Source of the DNA: Clostridia bacterium
GTDB lineage: Bacteria > Bacillota > Clostridia > Christensenellales > Borkfalkiaceae
Assembly: GCA_017886895.1 (NCBI GenBank)
Contig: JAGHJD010000045.1
Coordinates: 1 to 49,526 of the forward strand
Direction: 5' to 3'
DNA length: 49,526 nucleotides
Numbering within the stretch: position 1 is the first letter of the stretch; every line of letters starts with the position of its first letter. Below are positions 18,701 through 26,931 of the stretch, piece by piece. Below the pieces are notes generated by a model. That model worked only from the letters and a program-made list of their open reading frames with translations, searched no databases and was not told where the DNA came from. Made by a program: the position numbers and the translations under genes.

Positions 18701-18955
18701 TCGAACCTTAACATCAAGGTTGGTCGGGCGCTTGTGGAAAGCGGGCAATGGAACCCGTCGGTCAACCTCGCAAGACCGATATTGTCAGAAGGGCAGGCAA
18801 ATCGTATTGTTTGGCAAACACAGCAGAGTACTCCCGAAGAAACGGAGGATTGGACGGCTTTCGGCATTGCGCTTGCCGGTATGGTCATCTTAAATGCAGC
18901 ACTTGCAGGTTGCATCGTTGTATTGAATAAAAAGAAAAGGAGGAATGAAACATGA
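15758..18955 (+). CDS. Surface-anchored GHL10/DUF187-family glycoside hydrolase
   Basis: 1065 aa. A signal peptide (1-28) is followed by three or more copies of the IP-x-GY/GF...GD module seen in the preceding protein (about 30-420), a helical linker rich in E and L (about 425-505), and a TIM-barrel glycosidase-like domain (about 508-870) with GRGVWHVPN, FEVHVSITVYY, HPEWV and DGINLDYIRYP, the hallmark of the GHL10/DUF187 group. A helical stretch, a membrane helix (about 1025-1050) and the tail KKKRRNET complete it. It starts at GTG overlapping the previous stop (GTGA). It probably cuts a polysaccharide at the cell surface; the bond is unknown. Confidence 0.82.
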   Translation: MRKKLIFILLVAALFCLMAGFMVVVVAAETNTVTADLIDPITLTRGERASDTDQDRTLIIETASSDEIADKVIVYTGRFYYMDSYVRTGAVEYAVAITEQGHQIVTKYEPIAQGAEQGNEIPVPGYLLSIPASKAESCDFAEGDIITISNAGDIPSVSQTVDNLTKRVRVEIQNLNAATNTYAGSVYYGNDYGDVTGQNSYNREVGFSLLTTGDDVGKFRVTEYRQLLADTRQEWVNGESSDVAWNRDFPIPDPGFALIAANVEDYDDPYVHAVFGMLNRDVAFSLGDLVELSGKQFFDFEYEVTHSYDYLNPGPENVLGQGYPENRGAEQMMIYTHSVEDGSSELKTNEYGFEAAVDQNGVIVKIAVNVIDIPEGGFVVSAQGLLRDWARTYFKMGATVTYNEQNKTFTVNYTLNAMKSQLETDLSTYRTEVEVYKNGLYDLDTTNLESYLEELTETGERMVEVIDYIQAYPDLAGEELLEQQIELRNLRDEFEAIKVNMSVSSVESRVVEGRGVWHVPNVDGTETSLAGIRGVLDVFENMNLNMIFLEGYYAGYTHSVSQYVPQNPYTKAYDYSGTEADEQYGNDYFKAFVTEAKKRGFEVHVSITVYYMSRTDRWVDEPDRLATVHPEWVNVSNEGYTATSDGHQAIFADPANDAYHDMLVNYVTELFTLYPEVDGINLDYIRYPDKSSAGREFGYTMTSVQKFLDTYGYTFRGDDNPDEAQLRADFDKFISSDATIDAQWDNFRRSLVTQMVVDLRDAMRAVKPGGLVSIATGPSPDESKNNLYQDWGQWVRSGIIDLCTPMAYYTDADVVENIAGQEITIINNLAYNYVGLGPYLKLAPNEWVNQISAAQSAGAMGYALFSSEQVLTDPDAVALVTQTANKNEAVVPHAATSVILDAFFTSILEKADKYYLPNNSMTQTQYDSLAAVFADIQAMPDTTAKELYAIYERVQNLISNVDDYVSFYAESRLRSDLNLLSSNLNIKVGRALVESGQWNPSVNLARPILSEGQANRIVWQTQQSTPEETEDWTAFGIALAGMVILNAALAGCIVVLNKKKRRNET

Positions 18956-20529
18956 AAGCAATGAAACGAATCGTTATGGTTTTTTTGGGCATTCTGTTTG
19001 TCTTTTCCTTGGTTGCCTGTTCGCAGGGAGTCGAGTCGGATCCCGTTATCCCGTTGGATATAAACACCGAGGCCTCGGCAGATGAAAAGCCCACCCTGAA
19101 TATTCATTTGCAGGCATCCGGATATTCGGAGGCGGAGCTGAACCAGCAATATGCGGCAAAAGTGATCAGCGAGATCACGGATTATAACGTGCGTTATTCG
19201 CAGCTTCCCGCAACGGGGGACACGGAGGCGCTGGATCTTGCTCTGATCAACAGGTCGCAGTACCATGCGATCAAAGTGACAAAAGAGCAATATAACAGGC
19301 TTGTTGCGCAGGGAGCCCTCTTGAACATTAAACCGGCATTGGATAAATTCGGGCAGGATATTTATGATGCTTATTATGATTATTCGTGGAGCATTGTAAG
19401 TAAAGACGGCGGGATTTACGGTATTCCGGAAGGAGGTCCTCCCATCAAAGGACAGACAAATGTTATAGACTGTATTATTTTCAGGAAGGATCTTTTGGAT
19501 TCCTGGCAGAAGCATGTTCCCGAAACAACAGAAGAATTTGAAGAACTTTTGCGATATGCAAAAACTGAACAGGGAATCCAGTACCCGTTTGTCATGACGG
19601 ATGAAAAGGCATTGGTGCCCACCATTGCAGTTGCCTTTGACATTTATCAGGAATGGCAGGGGGATAACGGGGATTACCATTTCTATCTGGAAGATCAGAA
19701 CATGAAGTCCTATTTGGATTATATGATTAGCCTGAACAATCAGGGATTGCTGAACCCCGATTCGCTGATCTACGATAAGGCGGATGCTGTGCGCAATTTC
19801 GGGGAGGGGAAGGCTGTCGCGGTGGCAGTAAGCGTATACGAAGTCGATGCCATATTGAGCACGCTGATAAACAGCGGCATCATTGCAAGCGATAAGGACT
19901 CCGAAGAAGTGCTGAGCGTTGTTGGCGGGTTTGAAGACTCAAACGGCGAGGTGCATACATATCATACGGGCGGTTACTCCTATGTGACAGTCATACCGAA
20001 ATATATGTATGAGGAAGCCGGGTACACGATCGATCACATCAATAAAAAGATCATTGAAGAAAATTTCAAGAGGTACTATATTGGTGAAGAAGGCGTGCAC
20101 TATACGGTTACCAGCGGACCTGACGGCGATTTGATTTACAGACCGATTGAGGGAAAATTCGATGAATTGAATTCGGCAGCCGGATTTTGTACGGGTACAA
20201 ATCCTAAGGCAAGCCCTCCGCTATGGCGTTGCCGTGTCTATAATAAAGAGTATCTTCCTTTCCTGATGACTTTGAATGAAAATTCAGATGCCGAAGGTAC
20301 CTATAATCCGATGAATTTTACTTCGGAATTGCCCACATACGATCAGGTAAAAGGTGTAGTCGAGCAAGATGCTTGTGATGCATGCCTCAATATGATTTTT
20401 ACGCAAAAAAGTTCTGATGGGCTTACTGCAGCGCTGAATACTTGGTTGAATGCCGGTGGCAGAACGGGGAAGCAGGAACTTGCTGCCTGGGCAAAGGATA
20501 ATTGGGAAGGGAAAGTTAAGGTAGAATAA
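18952..20529 (+). CDS. Sugar ABC transporter solute-binding lipoprotein (LplA-like)
   Basis: A 525-aa CUT1-type binding protein. A signal peptide ends at a lipobox (SLVAC, Cys23), after which the mature protein would be lipid-anchored outside the membrane. The body has the extracellular solute-binding pattern (DLALINRSQYHAIK, YGIPEGGPPIKG, FRKDLLDSW, YAKTEQG). Length and motifs fit the LplA/YtcQ group that captures oligosaccharides, often pectic or other complex glycans. It starts by ATGA overlap with the GHL10 gene and is followed directly by two permeases. Confidence 0.9.
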   Translation: MKAMKRIVMVFLGILFVFSLVACSQGVESDPVIPLDINTEASADEKPTLNIHLQASGYSEAELNQQYAAKVISEITDYNVRYSQLPATGDTEALDLALINRSQYHAIKVTKEQYNRLVAQGALLNIKPALDKFGQDIYDAYYDYSWSIVSKDGGIYGIPEGGPPIKGQTNVIDCIIFRKDLLDSWQKHVPETTEEFEELLRYAKTEQGIQYPFVMTDEKALVPTIAVAFDIYQEWQGDNGDYHFYLEDQNMKSYLDYMISLNNQGLLNPDSLIYDKADAVRNFGEGKAVAVAVSVYEVDAILSTLINSGIIASDKDSEEVLSVVGGFEDSNGEVHTYHTGGYSYVTVIPKYMYEEAGYTIDHINKKIIEENFKRYYIGEEGVHYTVTSGPDGDLIYRPIEGKFDELNSAAGFCTGTNPKASPPLWRCRVYNKEYLPFLMTLNENSDAEGTYNPMNFTSELPTYDQVKGVVEQDACDACLNMIFTQKSSDGLTAALNTWLNAGGRTGKQELAAWAKDNWEGKVKVE

Positions 20530-21464
20530 TGAAAAATCAACATGCGCTGAAATTCAGGTTAAAAAAACATTGGTCAACGCTTTTGCTGCTATTGCCTGCG
20601 GTCGTACTGGGTGTTGTTTTTTCGTATGTACCGATGGTCGGTATTTTAATGGCATTTAAGACAAATCTGAATTTGTACATCTATGAGCCATTTACTGCAT
20701 TCTTGAATGCGGAATGGACACTGGAAAATTTTCAGATCATTTTTGCAGGCGAAGAGTTCTTAGGCGTTCTTTGGAATACCTTATATATCAGCGTTTTGAA
20801 AATCGTTGTATTATTTCCGCTACCGATTATTGTTTCCCTTCTGCTTACAGAAGTAAAAAATATTCGCGCATCCCGTATGTACCAATCATTGATGTATTTA
20901 CCGCACTTTCTGTCATGGTCGATTATCACGGGTATTTTCATGAGTGTATTCGCGACAGACGGCTTGGTAAATAACGTTCTTATTTTGTTTGGGATGGATG
21001 CAAGTGAGGCGGTGAATTGGTATACGGATCCATCAAAATTTGTTTTTTTGGTTTTGTTTACCGACGGATGGAAGGGAATAGGTTGGAGCAGTATCGTATA
21101 TATTGCGGCAATCAATGCAATCAGCCCGGAGTATTACGAGGCATCGCGTTTGGATGGTGCAGGGAAACTCAGCCAAATTTGGTACATTACCTTACCGTTG
21201 ATAAAAAATGTTATCGTAACAATGCTAATTATGCGCATCTGCTATATTATGGATGCCGGATTCGATCAGATTTATACCATGCATAATGCGGCAACAAGAC
21301 CGGTATGGCAGATCATTGGTACGTACATATACGAAAAGGGTCTGCAGCAAGGGAATTATAGTTTCAGTACTGCAGTCGGGTTATTCAATTCAGTTGTTGC
21401 ATTGATTATGATCCTTGTAGGGAATTTTGTAGCCAAAAAGATTTCCGGGAAAGGAGTGATTTGA
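20529..21464 (+). CDS. Sugar ABC transporter permease (LplB-like)
   Basis: A 311-aa inner-membrane subunit with about six membrane helices. The coupling loop EASRLDGAGKLSQIWYITLP is the EAA motif that contacts the ATPase. The start overlaps the previous stop (TAATG), so translation is coupled. No ATPase gene is present in the operon, so a shared MsmX-type ATPase from elsewhere is expected to energise it. Confidence 0.92.
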   Translation: MKNQHALKFRLKKHWSTLLLLLPAVVLGVVFSYVPMVGILMAFKTNLNLYIYEPFTAFLNAEWTLENFQIIFAGEEFLGVLWNTLYISVLKIVVLFPLPIIVSLLLTEVKNIRASRMYQSLMYLPHFLSWSIITGIFMSVFATDGLVNNVLILFGMDASEAVNWYTDPSKFVFLVLFTDGWKGIGWSSIVYIAAINAISPEYYEASRLDGAGKLSQIWYITLPLIKNVIVTMLIMRICYIMDAGFDQIYTMHNAATRPVWQIIGTYIYEKGLQQGNYSFSTAVGLFNSVVALIMILVGNFVAKKISGKGVI

Positions 21465-22352
21465 ATGAAATATGCGAGCAGAAGAAGTAACTTGTTGCGA
21501 GTAAGAAAACACGAAGGATTGGGTTTTTCGATTTTTGTGCATATTTTTATGACGGTGTTTATCTTGCTTTGTGTTTTGCCGTTTATTCATGTCATTGCTC
21601 TTTCTTTTTCCGGCGCGGGTTATGCGATTGGGCTTATTCCGCAGGGTGTAACTTTATACTCCTATAATGTTGTTTTTGAAGACAGTGGCTTTTTTCAGGC
21701 TTTTGGAATGTCTTTGATGGTTGCGGTTGTCGGTACTTTGCTTTCTGTATTGGTTAATTTTTTGGCGGCCTATGCTCTTTCAAAGCGCGATTTACCGTTC
21801 CGTAGATTTTTCAACTGCTTTTTTGTGATCATAATGTTGTTTTCGGGCGGTATCATACCGAATTTTTTGTGGTATAGGATCATCGGACTCGTTGATACAC
21901 CGATTATCTTGATTCTTCCCATGGCGGTCCAATTCTATTATATTATGTTGATGACAACATATTTGGAGAATCTCCCACAAAGTATCGAAGATGCGGCATG
22001 TGTAGACGGCGCCGGGAAACTAACGTTGCTTTGGTATATCATTATGCCGATGGCTGTTCCCATTATTTTAACGGTTGCTTTGTATACGTTGGTGGGGTAT
22101 TGGAATAATTATCAGCTTGCGTTGTATTACTTGCCGACCAGAACAGAGTATTATCCGCTATCGATGTTTATTTTGAACTTCATTAATGGCAGCGCTATCA
22201 ATGACTATGTCGGAGATATCGAAAAGGCTAACCACAAAGACAATATAGAGGCGGCGCTTATTGTTTTATCAGTCATTCCAATTATAATAAGTTACCCGTT
22301 TTCATTGAAATATATTGTAAAAGGTAGTTTTGTCGGAGCTGTAAAAGAGTAA
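21465..22352 (+). CDS. Sugar ABC transporter permease (LplC/YtcP-like)
   Basis: A 295-aa second permease subunit with about six membrane helices and the coupling loop EDAACVDGAGKLTLLWYIIMP. It begins right after the preceding stop (TGAATG). It closes the AT-rich operon, six bases before a strong intrinsic terminator. Confidence 0.92.
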   Translation: MKYASRRSNLLRVRKHEGLGFSIFVHIFMTVFILLCVLPFIHVIALSFSGAGYAIGLIPQGVTLYSYNVVFEDSGFFQAFGMSLMVAVVGTLLSVLVNFLAAYALSKRDLPFRRFFNCFFVIIMLFSGGIIPNFLWYRIIGLVDTPIILILPMAVQFYYIMLMTTYLENLPQSIEDAACVDGAGKLTLLWYIIMPMAVPIILTVALYTLVGYWNNYQLALYYLPTRTEYYPLSMFILNFINGSAINDYVGDIEKANHKDNIEAALIVLSVIPIIISYPFSLKYIVKGSFVGAVKE

Positions 22353-22357
22353 CACAA

Positions 22358-22390
22358 AAGAAGTTTGGATGTATTTCCAAACTTCTTTTT
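22358..22390 (+). terminator. Intrinsic terminator of the AraC-linked operon
   Basis: An 11-bp stem AAGAAGTTTGG/CCAAACTTCTT with an 8-nt loop is followed by a T run. It also marks the right edge of the AT-rich block. Confidence 0.88.
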
Positions 22391-22413
22391 GAAAACGAGG
22401 GGGTTTATAGATA

Positions 22414-22456
22414 ATGACCTTTCGGTGGTGCAATGGAGAACGACAGTATTTCATTA
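22414..22456 (+). pseudogene. uxuA 5' fragment (AT-rich copy)
   Basis: The sequence starts ATGACCTTTCGGTGGT and closely matches the start of the intact uxuA at 22575 (MTFRW...DSISL, 14 codons). Differences are mostly silent third-position changes toward A/T, plus one inserted base that shifts the frame. It ends near 22456, where similarity stops and the uxaC-like tail begins. It reads as the leftover start of a diverged uxuA copy that travelled with the AT-rich operon. Confidence 0.7.
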
Positions 22457-22572
22457 TTTTGTCGGACTATTTGGGTGACCTCGTCGAGCGCGGCGAGTAT
22501 GACAGGACGGCGGCGATCGAGACCGCGCTGGACGTGTGCTATTTCAATATAAAGAGAAGGCTCGGCTTATGA
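22457..22572 (+). pseudogene. uxaC (glucuronate isomerase) C-terminal remnant
   Basis: The frame encodes ILSDYLGDLVERGEYDRTAA...DVCYFNIKRRLGL and ends by ATGA overlap with uxuA. This matches the family's C-terminal end (the L-x-x-x-L-G-x-x-V-E-x-G-E pattern, then C-[YF]-x-N-x-[KR]), and uxaC commonly precedes uxuA. More than 400 residues are missing. The remnant and the uxuA 5' fragment form one artificial 52-codon ORF (22414-22572). Identification is by recall of the family pattern. Confidence 0.65.
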
Positions 22573-23603
22573 AAATGACCTTTCGCTGGTACGGGGAGGG
22601 CGACAGCATCTCCCTGCAATACATAAAGCAGATCCCGAACATGTCGGGGGTAGTGACGGCGGTGTACGACACGCCCGTGGGCGGGGTGTGGGAGGAGAGC
22701 AAGATCGCCCGCCTGAAAAGCCTCTGCGACAAGGCGGGGTTGGAGATGGAAGTCATCGAGTCGGTGCCCGTGCATGAGGATATCAAACTGGGCAAACCTT
22801 TCCGCGATAAACTCATCGCGAACTACGCGCAGACGATACGGAACCTCGGCAAGTTCGGGGTGAAGTGCATCTGCTACAACTTCATGCCCGTGTTCGACTG
22901 GTTCCGCACAGACCTGCACTATGTGCAGGCAAACGGCGCGGAGTGCCTCGCGTACAAGGAGGCGGACTTCCGGAAGCTGGACAAGCGCAACCTGCGCCTG
23001 CCCGGCTGGGACGAGAGCTACACGCCCGAACAGCTGAGCGGATTGCTCAAAGAATACGAGGGCATGACGCACGAACAGCTCTTTGAGAACCTCGTGTATT
23101 TCTTAAAGGGCGTCCTGCCCGCGTGCGACGAGACGGGGATCAACATGGCGATCCACCCGGACGATCCGCCGTGGGACATCTTCGGGCTGCCGCGCATCGT
23201 GGGGCGGGAAGCGGACTACGACAGGCTGTTCGCCGCCGTACCGAATAAGCACAACGGCATCACCTTCTGCACGGGGAGCCTGGGCGCGGGCAGGTTCAAC
23301 GACCTGCCGAAGATGGCGGCAAAGTATGCGGATAGAATCTACTTCGCCCACCTGCGGCAACTCAAATTCGTGAACGAAACGGACTTCTACGAGAACGGGC
23401 ATCAGACGAACTGTGGGAGCGTGGATATCTATGCCATCGTAAAGGCGCTTGTGGAGAACGGGTTTGACGGGTACGTCCGCCCCGACCACGGCAGGAACAT
23501 CTGGGGCGAGGACGGAAAGCCCGGGTACGGCTTATATGACCGCGCGCTCGGCGCGGCGTATCTGAACGGCATGTTCGAGGCGGTGGAGAAGGACAGGAAA
23601 TGA
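22569..23603 (+). CDS. uxuA: Mannonate dehydratase
   Basis: A protein of about 344 aa that dehydrates D-mannonate to 2-keto-3-deoxygluconate in the glucuronate pathway. The start MKMTFRWYGEGDSI, then VVTAVYDTPVGGVW, CYNFMPVFDW, HPDDPPWDIFGLPRI, TFCTGSLGAG and YVRPDHGR are all typical of UxuA. The ORF track start at 22536 lies inside the uxaC remnant. ATG 22569 (overlapping the remnant's stop) or ATG 22575 is better. It is the first intact gene of a GC-rich operon. No clear promoter is seen between the terminator at 22390 and this start. Confidence 0.93.
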   Translation: MKMTFRWYGEGDSISLQYIKQIPNMSGVVTAVYDTPVGGVWEESKIARLKSLCDKAGLEMEVIESVPVHEDIKLGKPFRDKLIANYAQTIRNLGKFGVKCICYNFMPVFDWFRTDLHYVQANGAECLAYKEADFRKLDKRNLRLPGWDESYTPEQLSGLLKEYEGMTHEQLFENLVYFLKGVLPACDETGINMAIHPDDPPWDIFGLPRIVGREADYDRLFAAVPNKHNGITFCTGSLGAGRFNDLPKMAAKYADRIYFAHLRQLKFVNETDFYENGHQTNCGSVDIYAIVKALVENGFDGYVRPDHGRNIWGEDGKPGYGLYDRALGAAYLNGMFEAVEKDRK

Positions 23604-24220
23604 AAGACGTGTTGCAGAAAATAGAACAGGTCAAGCTCGTTCCCGTGGTGACGATACAAAAAATCGAGGACGCGGAAGAGATGCTCGGCGCATTGGTCGC
23701 GGGCGGGTTGCCTGCGGCGGAGATCTGCTTCCGCACCGACTACGCGGAAGCGGCGATAAGGCTGGCGGTGAAAAAATACCCCGAAATGCTCGTAGGGGCG
23801 GGCACGGTGATAAACAAAGAGCAGTGCGAGCGTGCGATCGGGGCGGGGGCGAAGTTCATCGTCTCGCCCGGGCTGTCCGAAGAAGTCGCCAAAGTTTGCA
23901 GGGAAAAGAATGTGCCGTACCTTCCCGGGGTCGTTACGCCCACGGAGATCATGCAGGCGCTTTCGCTGAATTTGACGTATCTCAAATTCTTCCCCGCAGG
24001 CAGTTTCGGCGGGCTGAACACCATAAAGGCGCTGTCGGCGGCGTTCCCGCAGGTGCGGTTTCTGCCCACGGGCGGGGTGAACCTTGCAAACATGAACGAA
24101 TACCTTTCCTTCCCCAAGATCTTCGCCTGCGGCGGCAGTTGGATGATGCAGGGGAGCAGAGAGGAGATAGCGGAAAAAACGCGCGCGGCGGTGCTTGCCG
24201 CGAAAGGAGAGGAGAAATGA
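23600..24220 (+). CDS. kdgA: KDPG aldolase (2-keto-3-deoxy-6-phosphogluconate aldolase)
   Basis: A 206-aa class I aldolase that splits KDPG into pyruvate and glyceraldehyde-3-phosphate, the last step of uronate breakdown. Conserved residues are Glu41 and Arg45 in EICFRT, GAGTV, and the Schiff-base Lys129 in YLKFFPAG. The start overlaps the uxuA stop (ATGA), and the stop overlaps the next gene. Confidence 0.93.
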   Translation: MKDVLQKIEQVKLVPVVTIQKIEDAEEMLGALVAGGLPAAEICFRTDYAEAAIRLAVKKYPEMLVGAGTVINKEQCERAIGAGAKFIVSPGLSEEVAKVCREKNVPYLPGVVTPTEIMQALSLNLTYLKFFPAGSFGGLNTIKALSAAFPQVRFLPTGGVNLANMNEYLSFPKIFACGGSWMMQGSREEIAEKTRAAVLAAKGEEK

Positions 24221-25047
24221 AACTTCCGTTCAAAGTAGATCTGAGCAAAAAGGTGATCGCGGTCACGGGTGCGGGCGGGGTCATCTGCGGCGAATTTGCG
24301 CGCGCTCTCGCGGCGTGCGGCGCGAAGGTCGCGCTCCTTGATATCAATTTCGACGCGGCGAAGAAGATCGCGGACGAGATCGGCGACAAAGCCATCACAG
24401 TGCGCTGCGATTGTCTGAATAAGGACAGCATCATTGCCGCAAAGGAGAACATTGAAGAGGCGTTCGGCAAGGTGAATTTCCTCATCAACGGCGCCGGCGG
24501 GAACAACCCGAGGGCTACGACGGACAACGAGACGATGACCGCGGACACGCAGGGGGTAAAGGACTTCTTCAAGCTCGAAGAGAGCGGCATTAAGTTCGTG
24601 TTCGACCTGAACATCACGACGGCGTTCCTCGTCACGCAGGTGTTCGCGGAGGACATGGTCAGGACGGGCGGGAATATCATCAACATAAGCTCGATGAACG
24701 CGTTCCGCCCGCTCACAAAGATCCCCGCATATTCTGCGGCGAAGGCGGGTATCTCGAACTTCACGCAGTGGTTGGCGGTGCACTTTGCGCCGTGCAATAT
24801 CCGCGTGAACGCGATCGCGCCGGGGTTTTTCGTGACCAACCAAAACCGCGCGCTTTTGTACAACGAGGACGGCACGCCGACGGCGCGGACGGGCAAAATT
24901 TTAGCCGCGACGCCGATGAAAAAGTTCGGGGAGATCGGCGACCTTTTAGGCGCGCTCCTGTGGCTTGCGGACGACAGGGCGAGCGGGTTTGTGACGGGTA
25001 CGGTCATCCCCGTGGACGGCGGGTTCGCCGCATACAGCGGGGTGTGA
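24217..25047 (+). CDS. SDR-family oxidoreductase, probable fructuronate reductase
   Basis: 276 aa, short-chain dehydrogenase. The cofactor loop is TGAGGVICGE (about 17-26), NGAGG is at 91-95, and the catalytic Ser159 with Tyr172-x3-Lys176 (YSAAK) is complete. In this operon it most likely interconverts D-fructuronate and D-mannonate with NAD(P)H, the step before UxuA, like the SDR enzymes that replace UxuB in many Firmicutes. The ORF track start at 23824 is far upstream in kdgA; ATG 24217 has GGAGAGGAG and overlaps the kdgA stop. Confidence 0.88.
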   Translation: MKLPFKVDLSKKVIAVTGAGGVICGEFARALAACGAKVALLDINFDAAKKIADEIGDKAITVRCDCLNKDSIIAAKENIEEAFGKVNFLINGAGGNNPRATTDNETMTADTQGVKDFFKLEESGIKFVFDLNITTAFLVTQVFAEDMVRTGGNIINISSMNAFRPLTKIPAYSAAKAGISNFTQWLAVHFAPCNIRVNAIAPGFFVTNQNRALLYNEDGTPTARTGKILAATPMKKFGEIGDLLGALLWLADDRASGFVTGTVIPVDGGFAAYSGV

Positions 25048-25080
25048 CGGTTTTCAGCGGAAGGGAAAGGAGAGCCGAAA

Positions 25081-26043
25081 ATGAAAGTAGTGACGCTCGG
25101 AGAGATCATGCTGCGGCTGACGCCGCGCGGTTTTGCGCGGCTGGTGCAGGCTGGGGAGTTTGAAGCGCGGTACGGCGGCGCGGAGGCGAACGTCGCGGCG
25201 GCGCTCGCGAACTGGGGCGAAGAGGCCGTGTTTGTGAGAAAGGTGCCCGCAAACGAGCTCGGGCAGGCGGCAGTCAATTCGCTGCGCGCGGCGGGCGTGG
25301 ACACGCGCCATGTGCTGCGCGGCGGGGAGCGGCTGGGGCTGTACTACGCGGAGCGCGGCGCGGACAGGCGCACGGGCAAGGTCGTGTACGACAGGGCAGA
25401 TTCCGCGTTCGCGCTCTCCCGCGCGGAGGAATACGATTGGGACGGCATCTTCGAAGGTGCGGGCCGCTTCCATATCACGGGTATCACGCCCGCGCTGGGC
25501 AGGAACGCGGAGGCGGTCGCGCTTGCCGCCTGCAAGGCGGCGAAGGAGCACGGTGCCGCCGTCTCGCTCGACGTGAACTACCGCAGCAAGCTGTGGGGGA
25601 AGGAGCGGGCGGCGAAGGCGCTGGAAAAACTGTTCGCGTATGTGGACGTGTGCATCGTCAACGAAAACCACGCAAGAGAGCTGTTCGGGTGCTCGGACGA
25701 GCGCACGCTCGCGGAGCGGTATAATTTTGCGTGCGTGGCGTTCACCTACCGCAGGACGCAGGACGCGCTGCACAACAGCATCTGGGGCAGCTTGTACGCG
25801 GGCGGGGAGCGGGTGCTGAGCCGCCGCTACGAGATGGAGATGATCGACCGCATCGGCGGGGGCGATGCGTTCGCGGCGGGGCTCCTCTATGCGCTCGGGC
25901 ACGGGTTTGAACCGCAGAAGGCGGTGGACTTCGCCGAAGCTGCGAGCTGCTTCAAACATTCGGTGGAGGGCGACGTCTGTTTCGCCTCGGCAGAGGAGAT
26001 CGCTGCCCTCTGCAGCGGCAGCGGCGGGCAGATCGAGAGATAG
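25081..26043 (+). CDS. kdgK: 2-keto-3-deoxygluconate kinase
   Basis: A 320-aa PfkB-family sugar kinase that phosphorylates KDG to KDPG, joining UxuA to KdgA. The N-terminal signature is YGGAEANVAAALANWGE (about 31-47) and the C-terminal signature DRIGGGDAFAAG holds the catalytic base Asp262. A GGAAAGGAGAG ribosome site precedes ATG 25081. It completes the uronate pathway apart from the isomerase lost at 22457. Confidence 0.92.
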   Translation: MKVVTLGEIMLRLTPRGFARLVQAGEFEARYGGAEANVAAALANWGEEAVFVRKVPANELGQAAVNSLRAAGVDTRHVLRGGERLGLYYAERGADRRTGKVVYDRADSAFALSRAEEYDWDGIFEGAGRFHITGITPALGRNAEAVALAACKAAKEHGAAVSLDVNYRSKLWGKERAAKALEKLFAYVDVCIVNENHARELFGCSDERTLAERYNFACVAFTYRRTQDALHNSIWGSLYAGGERVLSRRYEMEMIDRIGGGDAFAAGLLYALGHGFEPQKAVDFAEAASCFKHSVEGDVCFASAEEIAALCSGSGGQIER

Positions 26044-26074
26044 CGGCGGGCATCCGGCGCAAAGGAGCGGAAAA

Positions 26075-26920
26075 ATGGCAAGGAGCGGAAGAGCTGTTCT
26101 GTATATCCCCGACGATGGGGTCGGGGAGCGCGCGGCGATGGCGCGCACGACGCACCTGGCGATCTCTGCGCACCAGGATGACATCGAGTTCATGGCATAC
26201 GCGCCCATCGCGGCGTGCTTCGGGCAGGCGGACAAGTGGTTTTCGGGCGTGGTGGTGACGGACGGCGCGGGGAGCCCGCGCAGCGGATTGTACGCCGACT
26301 ACACCGACGAGGAGATGAAAGAAGTCCGCATCGCCGAGCAGAAGAAGGCGGCTTGTGTGGGCGAGTACGGCTTTCTCGCCATGCTCGGGCACCCCTCGAA
26401 GGAAGTTAAAGACCCGCAGAACACGGCGATCGCGGAGGAGCTTGCGGAGATCATACGTTCGGCAAAGCCGAAGTTTCTTTATACGCACAACCTTGCGGAC
26501 AAGCACGAGACGCACGTCGCGACGGCATTGAAAGTGCTCGCGGCACTGCGCGCGTTAAAACCCGAAGAACGTCCCGAAAAGGTGTATGGCTGCGAAGTGT
26601 GGCGCGACCTCGATTGGATGTGCGATGACGAGAAAGTGTACCTCGACTGCAGCCTGCACCCGAACCTCATGCGGTGCTTGTCGGCGGTGTTCGACAGCCA
26701 GATCGTCGGTGGCAAGCGGTACGACCTCGCGGCGGAGGGGAGGCGGCTCGCCAACGCGACGTTCAGCGCGAGCCATGCGTGCGATACCTATTCGGCACTT
26801 AACTACGCCATGGACTTAACGCCGCTCATGGACGAAAGGACGGATATAGAGGAATATATCACGGGCTATATCGATCGGTTCAGACGGTCTGTCACGGAGA
26901 CGCTGCGGAAGTTTTTATAG
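26075..26920 (+). CDS. PIG-L family deacetylase
   Basis: 281 aa, zinc-dependent deacetylase of the LmbE/PIG-L family. Near the N-terminus SAHQDDIEF (about 31-39) gives the metal-binding His-Asp-Asp set, and THNLADKHETH supplies the later histidines. Family members remove acetyl from N-acetylglucosamine groups of small molecules or glycoconjugates. The position between kdgK and nagB suggests it exposes a glucosamine unit for phosphorylation and deamination. The ORF track start (25865) is inside kdgK; ATG 26075 has AAAGGAG and is preferred. Confidence 0.87.
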   Translation: MARSGRAVLYIPDDGVGERAAMARTTHLAISAHQDDIEFMAYAPIAACFGQADKWFSGVVVTDGAGSPRSGLYADYTDEEMKEVRIAEQKKAACVGEYGFLAMLGHPSKEVKDPQNTAIAEELAEIIRSAKPKFLYTHNLADKHETHVATALKVLAALRALKPEERPEKVYGCEVWRDLDWMCDDEKVYLDCSLHPNLMRCLSAVFDSQIVGGKRYDLAAEGRRLANATFSASHACDTYSALNYAMDLTPLMDERTDIEEYITGYIDRFRRSVTETLRKFL

Positions 26921-26931
26921 GGGAAAGCCAA

